NCBI GenBank assembly: GCA_030429495.1
Contig: JAUIFH010000009.1
Span: 62,001-126,000, forward strand
DNA: 64,000 nt
Origin: Alphaproteobacteria bacterium
GTDB lineage: Bacteria > Pseudomonadota > Alphaproteobacteria > Rhodobacterales > Rhodobacteraceae
Reading direction: 5' to 3'
Under the pieces are notes generated by a model. That model had not been told where the DNA came from. It worked only from the letters and a program-made list of their open reading frames with translations, and searched no databases. Of this stretch, positions 25,891 through 32,617 are shown piece after piece (position 1 is the first letter of the stretch; every line of letters begins with the position of its first letter). Both the position numbers and the translations under genes were made by a program.

Positions 25891-26795
25891 TGCGCGCGAT
25901 GGCCGACGCACAATGGGCGTTCGACGCCTATGAGGGGATACGCGACCGTCTGCCCCGGGCGACCTTCCCGGTCGTGTCCCGGCAGGTCGACGGGTTGACG
26001 AGCCTGATCGACGAGGCCGACGTCTTCCTTCTGGACGCCTTCGGCGTTCTGAACGTGGGCGAAACCGCGATACCGGGCGCAGTTCCGGCGGTGGATGCGC
26101 TGATAGCCGCCGGCAAGCAGGTGATGGTCGTCTCGAACGCCGCGGGCTACTGCAAGCGCGTGATGCTGGAACGGTACCGGCGACTTGGCTTCCGCTTCGG
26201 CGAAGGGGACGTCGTGTCATCCCGGGATGTCCTGCTTGCGGCGCTTGAAAGCTGGCCAGCCATGCACTGGGGACTGATGGCGGCGCGCGCGCATGGCCAC
26301 GAGGGGATCGAGCATATCGACGGCAGTTTTCTTGAGGGCGATCCGGCCGCCTACGAGCGGGCGGAAGGGTTCCTTTTCTTCGGCTCCGGCGAATGGTCCG
26401 AAGACCGTCAGAACCTTCTTGAGTCCGCACTCATCGCCCGCAAGAGACCGGTTCTCGTCGGAAACCCCGACCTCGTGGCCCCGCGCGAAACCGGTCTTTC
26501 CAAGGAGCCCGGCCACTTCGCGCACCGCCTGCGCGACACGACGGGCGTTGAGCCCCAGTTCTTCGGAAAGCCCTTCGCCAACATCTTCGACTACGCCCGC
26601 GCAAGGTTCCCGGGCATTCCGGGCGAGCGGATCTTAATGGTGGGCGACACGCTCCACACCGACATCCTCGGAGGTGCGGCCGCGGGTTTCAGGACAGCAC
26701 TCGTCACAGGCTACGGCGCGCTTGTCGGACTTGCGCCTGACAGCGCCATCGAAAGGTCCGGCATTCGGCCTGATTTCGTATTGCACTTAGTCTGA
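25890..26795 (+). CDS. HAD superfamily class IIA hydrolase with altered motif I
   Basis: 301 aa, NagD-like layout. Motif I is FLLDAFGVLNVG, so the nucleophilic aspartate is present but the usual second aspartate (D+2) is phenylalanine; a branch of class IIA proteins has an aromatic residue here (DLWGV type). Motif II is VVSNAAGY, the lysine region is FFGKPFANIFDYA and motif IV is ILMVGDTLHTDILGGAAAG. It is translationally coupled to the second PhnE-like permease, so it probably acts on the imported compound. Without the D+2 acid, ordinary phosphatase turnover is uncertain. Confidence 0.82.
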   Translation: MRAMADAQWAFDAYEGIRDRLPRATFPVVSRQVDGLTSLIDEADVFLLDAFGVLNVGETAIPGAVPAVDALIAAGKQVMVVSNAAGYCKRVMLERYRRLGFRFGEGDVVSSRDVLLAALESWPAMHWGLMAARAHGHEGIEHIDGSFLEGDPAAYERAEGFLFFGSGEWSEDRQNLLESALIARKRPVLVGNPDLVAPRETGLSKEPGHFAHRLRDTTGVEPQFFGKPFANIFDYARARFPGIPGERILMVGDTLHTDILGGAAAGFRTALVTGYGALVGLAPDSAIERSGIRPDFVLHLV

Positions 26796-27300
26796 GAGGT
26801 CGTGTGATAATACGACCCAGAGCCAGCCATTCGCCTACACCGTAGCGAAGGTCCGCAATCCCGAAGGTTTGACCACTGTAGTGTGGCCGCAGCAATGATG
26901 ATCCTTGTTCGCATCTGAATGGCGGCTTCCCCGACTCGGCATGCTCGGCGCGCGGTCCACCTGCAAGGATCGCTGGCGGCAGGTTCTGGCCGACGCCGCC
27001 AAAATCCCGCGCAAGCATCTCCTTACGCTGAAGCCGGGAAATTCCGAGCCGCAGACCGCCCAGATAGAGGTGTCCAATCTCCAGCTTGTAGCGCCATTGT
27101 CGATCCAGACGACTTACACGGCGGCGCAACAGAACTGGCTTTGGTCTTTCGGACAGTTCATCGGCGAGGTGAGGGCACGCCTTTTCTAAGCAATTCCTGC
27201 TGTCGCTTTTGTCAGCCCCTTGCGGGTCTTCACCCCACCAACTGATCTGAGCCGAGAGCGAAAAATCGGGCACACTTCCGGAATGGAAGAAGTGCCCGGA
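26796..27300. other. Gene-free stretch with remnants, left of the insertion sequences
   Basis: No intact gene is visible. It contains copy 2 of the dispersed 67-bp repeat. A minus-strand frame opens from 27273 through the repeat but has no recognisable domain and a composition unlike real genes here. An imperfect hairpin (GGGCACACTTCC / GGAAGAAGTGCCC, 27269-27299) lies just before the IS3-type remnant. Confidence 0.5.
26860..26926. repeat. Dispersed 67-bp repeat, copy 2
   Basis: Aligns without gaps to 10979-11045 at 53 of 67 positions by eye. The differences cluster in the middle (10 of 14 mismatches within 19 positions), while both ends are conserved (CCCGAAGGTT at one end, GATGATCCTTGT and CGCATCTGAA at the other). 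Confidence 0.6.
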
Positions 27301-27393
27301 TGCCGACGAAACTACTCATGGACGAGCAGGTCGCCTTTGCGCTGCGTCAGCTGGAGGCTGCCGGCAACGGTGTCACGCGCGTCGCGGTTTGAC
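27301..27393 (+). pseudogene. IS3-family OrfA remnant
   Basis: 30 codons reading MPTKLLMDEQVAFALRQLEA and continuing AGNGVTRVAV to a stop. The segment matches the N-terminus of IS3-group OrfA transposase subunits (pattern T-E/D-EQ-I/V-AFALRQAE-G--V-EVCRKMGIS), but it ends where the helix-turn-helix should follow. Nothing of OrfB is present. Confidence 0.55.
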
Positions 27394-27564
27394 CCCAAGG
27401 GATGGAGACCGTGGCGCCGTAGGCCTCACAAGGGAATGTTGCAGCCTGCCGCAAATGCCGCAACACCATGCAACAAAGTACCTTCATTGAAAATCGTGCT
27501 TGGATGGCGGCACCGCTCCAGATCGTATGACGGCCGCGGCGATCTGTTGGCACGGCCGCCAACG

Positions 27565-27572
27565 TAATTTTG
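27565..27572. repeat. Target-site duplication, left copy (TAATTTTG)
   Basis: The 8 bp TAATTTTG directly precede the left end of the IS1595-type element and are repeated at 30178-30185 after its right end. Eight base pairs is the usual duplication length for the IS1595 family. Confidence 0.9.
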
Positions 27573-27595
27573 GGCGATTGTATATTTGACAAACC
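27573..27595 (+). repeat. Left terminal inverted repeat of the IS1595-type element
   Basis: 23 bp identical to the reverse complement of 30155-30177. It ends 3 nt before the stop codon of the 45-aa passenger gene. Confidence 0.92.
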
Positions 27596-27598
27596 TGC

Positions 27599-27736
27599 TT
27601 AGCGCATCATGGCCCTACCTATCCCGCCAAGAATTACTAGCCCGATGAAAATGTATTTCGCGCGGGGGTGCCGCTCCCATGGAAAGAAAAGCCCAAATGC
27701 TAGGGCTGCAACGACTGCGATAATCTCAATGTTCAT
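27599..27736 (-). CDS. Small membrane protein of 45 aa, last passenger gene of the element
   Basis: ATG at 27736, TAA at 27599-27601. The chain starts MNIEIIAVVAALAFGLFFPW, has a short charged loop (ERHPRAKY) and a second hydrophobic stretch IFIGLVILGGIG, so two transmembrane helices are likely. Its start overlaps the stop of the 51-aa gene by 11 nt, and its stop lies 3 nt from the element end. I do not recognise a family. The overlap chain and the clean hydrophobic pattern are the reasons to believe it is real. Confidence 0.6.
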   Translation of the reverse strand: MNIEIIAVVAALAFGLFFPWERHPRAKYIFIGLVILGGIGRAMMR

Positions 27737-27881
27737 CGCTAGAGCGCTCTTGCTTTCCCTCGTCTGGCCTCTGCTTCGCTAGCTTCTTCAGCCGTTCGTT
27801 GAACCGCTCTTCGTCGTCGTCCGTCCCGAGTTCGCGGGCGGCTTCCTTGAAGCGTTCGAGTTGGGATTTCTTACTGCACAT
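27726..27881 (-). CDS. Small charged protein of 51 aa, passenger gene
   Basis: From the ATG at 27881 the product MCSKKSQLERFKEAARELGT continues with DDDEERFNERLKKLAKQRPDE. It is helical and highly charged. Short proteins with the pattern S-RF-EAARELG-D-DEE-F---LKK-A are frequent in alphaproteobacteria and have no known function. The start lies 11 nt inside the upstream DUF1828-like gene, so translation is coupled; an extension to 27956 lies wholly in that gene and is rejected. Confidence 0.65.
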   Translation of the reverse strand: MCSKKSQLERFKEAARELGTDDDEERFNERLKKLAKQRPDEGKQERSSDEH

Positions 27882-28638
27882 ATCTCTGAACCTTCTGCAT
27901 GACCTCCTCAGGCCCGCCAGACCACACGGCAGGCGTAAGATCGGAGTTAAAGGCAATTTCTCGGCTCTGGTGCGTAATGGCTCCCTTGTCTAAGTTCTCA
28001 TAGATCAAGAAAGGAATGATGTTGGACACGTCATGCTTCTGCAATTCCATTGAGAAGAGAACGGCGCGCAAGACGGTTACGTCGTTCGTCGCAGGGAAGA
28101 CCGCAGCAATCTTTCCACTGCTGGCACGCACGACAATATCGACCGTATAGTGCGGCAGTGAAGGGATCAGAGCCTCAGACACAGAAACGGAACCTTCGCT
28201 GAATGTCTCTTCCAAAGCGCCAATGAGATCCTCTTTGAATGTGCTCTTGACGACTTCTCGATTGAGAAAGAGCAAATCTTGAACGCGAGCCAGGAACGTT
28301 AGAAAGGGTAGTGCCAGTGCGGCAATCTTGGTTTTTGGTACCCATTCCGTGCAAAACACCCCGTCCTCTTCTTCAAGCACTACGCCATGGTCGTTAAGCA
28401 GGCCGGATAGGATTTCCATGCGATTTTCCGAAGAGAAATCGACACCCTGACCTTCAAGGTCAAAAAGCAAACTTCCGCTATCTTCAAGGCGCGCGCGCTC
28501 ACCCTCTACCCTTGCGTAGAAACTGATTGTGTCTCCAGAAAACCACGTGACGGGTGTCGAGATAGCGAACCCAACAGGGACTTTTCGGACTATGAGGCCG
28601 TCGCAAAAGGCGGCGCAGATTTCTTGCTGTAGGTTCAC
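27871..28638 (-). CDS. DUF1828-like protein, passenger gene
   Basis: 255 aa from a GTG whose last two bases form the stop of the upstream gene (GTGA overlap). The N-terminal part has the DUF1828 pattern: a STPVTWFSGDTISFYARVEG strand region followed by RLEDSGSLLFDLEGQGVDF. The C-terminal half (from about residue 150) resembles the companion DUF1829 region, with VDIVVRASSGKIAAVFPATND. These domains occur in phage and accessory DNA; no biochemical role is established. It could belong to a toxin-antitoxin or defence-type module, which I infer only from its mobile context. Confidence 0.65.
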   Translation of the reverse strand: MNLQQEICAAFCDGLIVRKVPVGFAISTPVTWFSGDTISFYARVEGERARLEDSGSLLFDLEGQGVDFSSENRMEILSGLLNDHGVVLEEEDGVFCTEWVPKTKIAALALPFLTFLARVQDLLFLNREVVKSTFKEDLIGALEETFSEGSVSVSEALIPSLPHYTVDIVVRASSGKIAAVFPATNDVTVLRAVLFSMELQKHDVSNIIPFLIYENLDKGAITHQSREIAFNSDLTPAVWSGGPEEVMQKVQRYVQ

Positions 28639-29129
28639 AGGAAGCCGCCTCCCTTCGCGAATCGATAGCGCGCTGCCGCAAGGGTCAGCGCGCTATCTTC
28701 GGTTACATCAAACGGTACGGTGCACTCGTCTTTCGAGAATGACGGCCATACCGACATTAGGTTCTTGTCCCTAAGCACGCCCGGGAACGTATCATGAACA
28801 TTACCACGTATCAGGTGGCAGTGCCAGTTCCAATGATCTGTATGAAGCTCATGAAAACAAAGCACTTTAAGTGTTTTCCCGAACTTCATTGCGAGCGTTG
28901 CTCGATAGGACTCCTTTTCCTCACTGATCGCCACCAAAACGATGAACTCTTCTCCCATGGCGGAGAATGTGACGATCCTCCATTTCCATCCACGCCCGAG
29001 CGATAGTTTGTTGCGTGTGAGCGGAAACCTCGCCCTCGGAATAGAGCCAGTTTCCCACGGCCCGGTTTTCACATCGGACTTCTCCGCGCGGATAATTTCT
29101 CCTACCGACAAAGGGTTCGGGTCTGGCAT
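28635..29129 (-). CDS. Unrecognised 164-aa protein, first passenger gene
   Basis: The ATG at 29129 shares a base with the transposase stop (TGATG); a TTG one codon earlier is possible. The product has a basic N-terminal half (RARFPLTRNKLSLGRGWKWR), a beta-strand segment WRIVTFSAMGEEFIVLVAIS, and a histidine-rich motif FHELHTDHWNWHCHL at about residues 90-104 that could bind metal. I do not recognise a family. The four-base overlap with the next gene indicates joint translation with the DUF1828-like protein. Confidence 0.6.
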   Translation of the reverse strand: MPDPNPLSVGEIIRAEKSDVKTGPWETGSIPRARFPLTRNKLSLGRGWKWRIVTFSAMGEEFIVLVAISEEKESYRATLAMKFGKTLKVLCFHELHTDHWNWHCHLIRGNVHDTFPGVLRDKNLMSVWPSFSKDECTVPFDVTEDSALTLAAARYRFAKGGGFL

Positions 29130-30109
29130 CAAATCACTGCTTCTGCGTCAGGCCGTCGATAAGTAAGCCTCTTTCCAACCGCGCCGCAGAGCGCAAGCGC
29201 ACCACGTTCGGCATCTTCTACCCCATTGCCCGAACGATGGTTATAGCGAAAATCAAACTCTGCCGCATAGCGGTGCAGGTGTTGCTTTCCGCAGTGCTGA
29301 TAGATGCCCTTCATGCCGCGCTTGAAGATGCTGTAGAAGCCTTCGACGGTGTTCGTATGGACCTCAGGGAAGCCGGGGCGAACGTATTCGTCGGCGCTAT
29401 GGTTCACCCAATCGTGGCCCGCGAAATCCGGGCTGATCGCAAGGCCCTGATACTGGCGGGCCTCATCGGTCAGGATCAGGGCTTCCTTGGCGATGTTCGC
29501 GCGCAGGATCGGGATCAGTGTGGATTTCTTAAGATCGTCCACGACGATAGATCGGGCGCGCTTGGTGTCGCGATCAACGAGAGTGAGCACCTTCATCTTG
29601 TGGGAGCCGCCGCGCGCGTTTGGGGCTTTCGTGACGCCCGGTTCCTTGCCGATGAACGTTTCGTCAACTTCGACCGCGCCGCCGTTGCTACCAAACGGGG
29701 CAAGCGCACCATCACGCATACATTCGCGGATGCGGTGGGTCAGAAACCACGCGCTCTTGTAAGTGATGCCGAGAACGCGATGCAGTTGGTGGCTGGAAAT
29801 GCCCTTCTTGCTGGACACCATCAGGTGAATGGCTTGGAGCCACAGATGTAGCGGCAGGTGGCTTTCCTCAAAGATGGTACCTTTGCGGACGGTGAACTGA
29901 CCACGGCAATCGCGGCATTTCCAGAGGCCGTGGCGCTCTTTGCCTTCCGGGTTCTTCTTGGACGGCTTTGTACGGACCCCTTCAAGACGGTACGCACGGT
30001 CCACAACGCCGCAGTGAGGGCAAACTGGACCATCCGCCCAAAGCATCGCTTCGACGTGGGCGAAAGCGGCTGCTTCGTCGTGCATGTAAGGGGCAGACAG
30101 GACAGACAT
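29129..30109 (-). CDS. IS1595-family transposase
   Basis: 326 aa. An N-terminal zinc ribbon is visible: CPHCG at about residues 33-37 and CRDC at 71-74. The DDE catalytic core follows: aspartate in VEVDETFIG, aspartate in LILTDEARQY, and the glutamate in NTVEGFYSIFKRG. These are the hallmarks of the ISXO2-like/IS1595 transposase domain. The ATG at 30109 has a GAGGAA ribosome-binding site and lies 45 nt inside the right inverted repeat. The frame is intact, so the element may be mobile. Confidence 0.93.
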   Translation of the reverse strand: MSVLSAPYMHDEAAAFAHVEAMLWADGPVCPHCGVVDRAYRLEGVRTKPSKKNPEGKERHGLWKCRDCRGQFTVRKGTIFEESHLPLHLWLQAIHLMVSSKKGISSHQLHRVLGITYKSAWFLTHRIRECMRDGALAPFGSNGGAVEVDETFIGKEPGVTKAPNARGGSHKMKVLTLVDRDTKRARSIVVDDLKKSTLIPILRANIAKEALILTDEARQYQGLAISPDFAGHDWVNHSADEYVRPGFPEVHTNTVEGFYSIFKRGMKGIYQHCGKQHLHRYAAEFDFRYNHRSGNGVEDAERGALALCGAVGKRLTYRRPDAEAVI

Positions 30110-30154
30110 GGCGGGTTCCTCAACTCTATGAGTTAGATATAGGAATCCCGATTG

Positions 30155-30177
30155 GGTTTGTCAAATATACAATCGCC
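30155..30177 (-). repeat. Right terminal inverted repeat of the IS1595-type element
   Basis: 23 bp identical to the reverse complement of 27573-27595. The transposase promoter must lie in or close to this end. Confidence 0.92.
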
Positions 30178-30185
30178 TAATTTTG
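30178..30185. repeat. Target-site duplication, right copy (TAATTTTG)
   Basis: Identical to 27565-27572. Removing the element and one copy restores a continuous AT-rich intergenic sequence upstream of nothing recognisable; no gene was split. Confidence 0.9.
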
Positions 30186-30347
30186 GGATCGAATAAGATC
30201 GTCAGTGAGCCCCGGCTCTTGAGCGCTTTATTGGAGCAGAGGGGTATGTTCCGATTGCATCCCAGATCTATTGGGGGATAAATCGGGGGAAAATACGCCA
30301 TTCTCAGAAGAAAAATCAATATAAATCAATAGCTTTGCGATATTCTT
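30186..30347. other. Gene-free stretch between the insertion element and tRNA-Ala
   Basis: No gene is visible. A 13-bp stretch TGGAGCAGAGGGG at about 30233-30245 repeats the 3' end of the neighbouring tRNA-Ala gene (30350-30362), which may be a worn attachment-site copy. The right end is A/T-rich and lies downstream of the tRNA, where it may serve as its terminator region. Confidence 0.4.
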
Positions 30348-30423
<76 letters not shown>

Positions 30424-30544
30424 GCACCGGGTGCTCATGTGGCCGAGAGCGTCGGCGTTGTCAAGCGGGTCGCGGATGCGCTCCGCAAAATTCGACCTGC
30501 CGGACACCCAAGTCGTTCCAGGTTTGGATTGAAACTGCACCTGT

Positions 30545-30575
30545 CGGAATTCGAACGAAAAAGGTTCGAACTCCG
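30545..30575 (-). terminator. Hairpin downstream of the thioredoxin gene
   Basis: A 12-bp stem (CGGAATTCGAAC / GTTCGAACTCCG, with one pair that is G-U on the minus-strand transcript) encloses a 7-nt loop, 24 nt after the thioredoxin stop. A U-run is lacking, so termination is likely but not certain. Confidence 0.4.
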
Positions 30576-30598
30576 ATTCAACGGAAAGCCGAAACGCC

Positions 30599-31060
30599 TC
30601 AGGCGATCGCCGGCGCCTTGGAGCGCACGAAGGCCTCGATCTCGGCCGCCGGCCGCGCACCGGGCAAGCGCGCGACTTCTCGGCCACGATGCCAGAGGAT
30701 CAGAAGCGGAATCCCCCGGATGCCAAGGCGCTGCGACACGGCCGGGAAATCCTGCGTGTCGATCTTGGCGAACCGCGCCTTGCCCTTCAGCGCCTGCGCG
30801 GCCTTCGCGAATTCCGGCGCCATCATCCGGCAGGGGCCGCACCACGGCGCCCAGTAGTCGACGATCAGCGGCAATTCATCGCCGCGCGCCAGCTTGTCAT
30901 GGGCCTTGAGGTCCAGTTCCGCCACCTTTCCGCTGACGAGCGGATCGCCGCAACTGCCGCATTTCGGTCCCTCGGCGAGCCGCGCCACCGGCACCCGGTT
31001 CGCTTGCCCGCAGGTGGCGCAGGTGAGCTTCACGGCGTCTGCCTTTGTATTCTGGGTCAT
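30599..31060 (-). CDS. trxC: Thioredoxin 2-like protein with N-terminal zinc ribbon
   Basis: 153 aa. Two CxxC pairs in the N-terminal 40 residues (CATC and CGSC) form the zinc finger that distinguishes TrxC from TrxA. The thioredoxin domain follows with the active site WCGPCRMM at about residues 73-80 and the conserved cis-proline region [10 protein letters not shown]. TrxC reduces protein disulfides in the cytoplasm and is often linked to oxidative stress. The gene stands alone. Confidence 0.92.
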   Translation of the reverse strand: MTQNTKADAVKLTCATCGQANRVPVARLAEGPKCGSCGDPLVSGKVAELDLKAHDKLARGDELPLIVDYWAPWCGPCRMMAPEFAKAAQALKGKARFAKIDTQDFPAVSQRLGIRGIPLLILWHRGREVARLPGARPAAEIEAFVRSKAPAIA

Positions 31061-31235
31061 GTCGCGCCCGCCTTCGTATCGGATCGGCGACCAGGCCGGT
31101 CACCCTCGCCCCGCATCTAGGAATTGCCTCTGGCCCCGGCAAGGACAGGGCGCCAGGATGCCGCAGGTGTCGAAGGGGATTCCCGGCGGCCCGCCGGCGC
31201 CGGAAAGATACGAAAACCCGTGCCACACAGACAGA

Positions 31236-31553
31236 TCAGAGCAGGTCTTCCTCCTCGCCGGTCACGTCGATGCCCAGCGCCTCCAACCCCGCTTCGAGGT
31301 TCTCCGCCAGATGCGGCATTCCCATGAGGTAGTCCTCGGTCGGCGTCGTCGCCTCGGCGATGGCGGTGGCCACGGCCTCGTCGAACTCCTCGGCCTCGAA
31401 GGCACCGCGCCCGATCCAGGCGATGGCGGTCAGTTGCGGTTTCTCATCGTCGTTCAGACCCGCGATGAACTCGTGCAGCTCCGCTTCCGCGACCTTGCCC
31501 TCGCGCGACATCAGGATGACCTGCACGACCGAGGCCGGTGCGATTTCCAACAT
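31236..31553 (-). CDS. DUF3775-type small acidic protein
   Basis: 105 aa from the ATG at 31553, preceded by an AGGAAAGGA ribosome-binding site; twelve further upstream codons are not supported. The chain MLEIAPASVVQVILMSREGK and the middle LTAIAWIGRGAFEAEEFDEAV match the DUF3775 pattern seen in alphaproteobacteria. It is acidic, helical and without signal peptide. Function unknown. Confidence 0.7.
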   Translation of the reverse strand: MLEIAPASVVQVILMSREGKVAEAELHEFIAGLNDDEKPQLTAIAWIGRGAFEAEEFDEAVATAIAEATTPTEDYLMGMPHLAENLEAGLEALGIDVTGEEEDLL

Positions 31554-31635
31554 GGTCACTGTCCTTTCCTGTTCCTGCGCGCCGACCAAATCATGGCGGC
31601 GCGGCCTGCACCTTGTCCAGGATCAAACCGGCGGA

Positions 31636-31803
31636 TCAATCTCTCGATGCCGGCAGAAGGTCCACGACCAGCCCGACCGCCTGTTCCGGCGTGAGCGCGC
31701 CCGGCGCAAGGCCGAGGCGCAGCCACAGCCCGTCGATCAGACTGCCAAGCCGCAACGCGGATGCCTGCGCCTGCGCCTCGGGCAGAAGCGGCCGGAACGA
31801 CTT
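31636..31803 (-). pseudogene. BetI-type repressor, C-terminal fragment
   Basis: About 55 codons ending in ALRLGSLIDGLWLRLGLA and a TPEQAVGLVVDLL tail, the characteristic C-terminus of the choline-responsive TetR-family repressor BetI. The DNA-binding domain and most of the effector domain are missing. The match stops at about 31803, exactly where the choX match on the other strand begins. Confidence 0.72.
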
Positions 31804-32617
31804 TGCCCTGACCACGGGCGTGGCGACCGTCACGCTCGACGCGCTCGGATACGAGGCGGAGTCAAGCCTTCTTGGACTGGAAGTGATCTACCAGTCGTTG
31901 AAGGAACAACATCTCGATATCTTCCTCGGCTACTGGGATCCTGCGATGCAGACCTACGCAACGCCTTATGAGGCAGAGGGGTCGGTGGAGCGGGTCGGGA
32001 TCAACCTCCAAGGGGCGAAGTACACATTCGCGGTTCCTGCCTATGTCGCGGAAGCCGGGGTGCACGACTTCACCGACCTCGCTGCCTTCGCCGAAGCCTT
32101 CGACAGCAAGATGTACGGGATTGAGCCGGGATCGAACCAGCTGATGTTCGACGTCATCGCTGACCCGGCCTTCGGGCTGGACGGCTGGGAGGTCGTGGAA
32201 AGCTCGGAAACCGCGATGCTGACCGAGGTGCAGCGCAAGGTCGACGACAAGGAATTCGTGGTCTTCCAGGCCTGGGCACCGCATCCGATGAACACCGTCT
32301 TCGACCTCGTCTACCTGACCGGCGGCGACGCGCATTACGGCCCCGATTTCGGTGCTGCGACGGTCAGCACCCAGGTCCGCAAAGGCTATCTTGAGGAATG
32401 CCCCAATGTCGCCCGCTTCCTGAAGAACCTTACCTTCTCGGTCGAGTTCGAGAATGAAGGGATGGCCTATCTGATCGACGAGGGGATGGCGCCAGACGAC
32501 GCCGGTCGCGCAATCCTGAAGGACCACCCGGACGTTCTGGACGCCTGGTTGGACGGGGTCACAACCGTTGACGGCGAACCTGGCCTGCCCGCCGTCCGCG
32601 CCGCGCTCGGCCTGTGA
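31804..32617 (+). pseudogene. ChoX-type choline-binding protein lacking its N-terminus
   Basis: The homology starts at LTTGVATVTLDALGYEAE, which in complete proteins lies about 40 residues after the start, and then continues intact with FLGYWDPAMQTYATPYE, FVVFQAWAPHPMN and the C-terminal WLDGV segment to the stop at 32617. The signal peptide and the first ligand-binding strand are missing, so the product could not be exported. The frame extends further upstream, but the residues there are antisense to the betI remnant. Confidence 0.75.

Larger units (their letters stand above)
27573..30177. mobile_element. IS1595-family element with four passenger genes
   Basis: A 2605-bp element with perfect 23-bp terminal inverted repeats (27573-27595 and 30155-30177, starting GGCGATTG) and an 8-bp direct repeat on both sides. 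It carries an apparently intact transposase and, downstream on the same strand, four further genes that overlap each other. The DNA is visibly more AT-rich than the flanks, which points to acquisition. Perfect ends and duplication suggest recent insertion. Plain IS1595 members are about 0.7-1.1 kb; passenger-carrying members are known in the family. Confidence 0.92.

Noticed and set aside
26704-27273. A 189-codon minus-strand frame running through the dispersed repeat
   Set aside because: It overlaps the 3' end of the HAD gene, lacks a ribosome-binding site and has no recognisable segment; treated as chance.
27220-27567. A 115-codon plus-strand frame left of the IS1595-type element
   Set aside because: It runs in another frame across the IS3-type remnant; the OrfA-like reading at 27301 explains the sequence better.
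29237-29851. A 204-codon plus-strand frame opposite the transposase
   Set aside because: Antisense of the conserved DDE domain, without ribosome-binding site.
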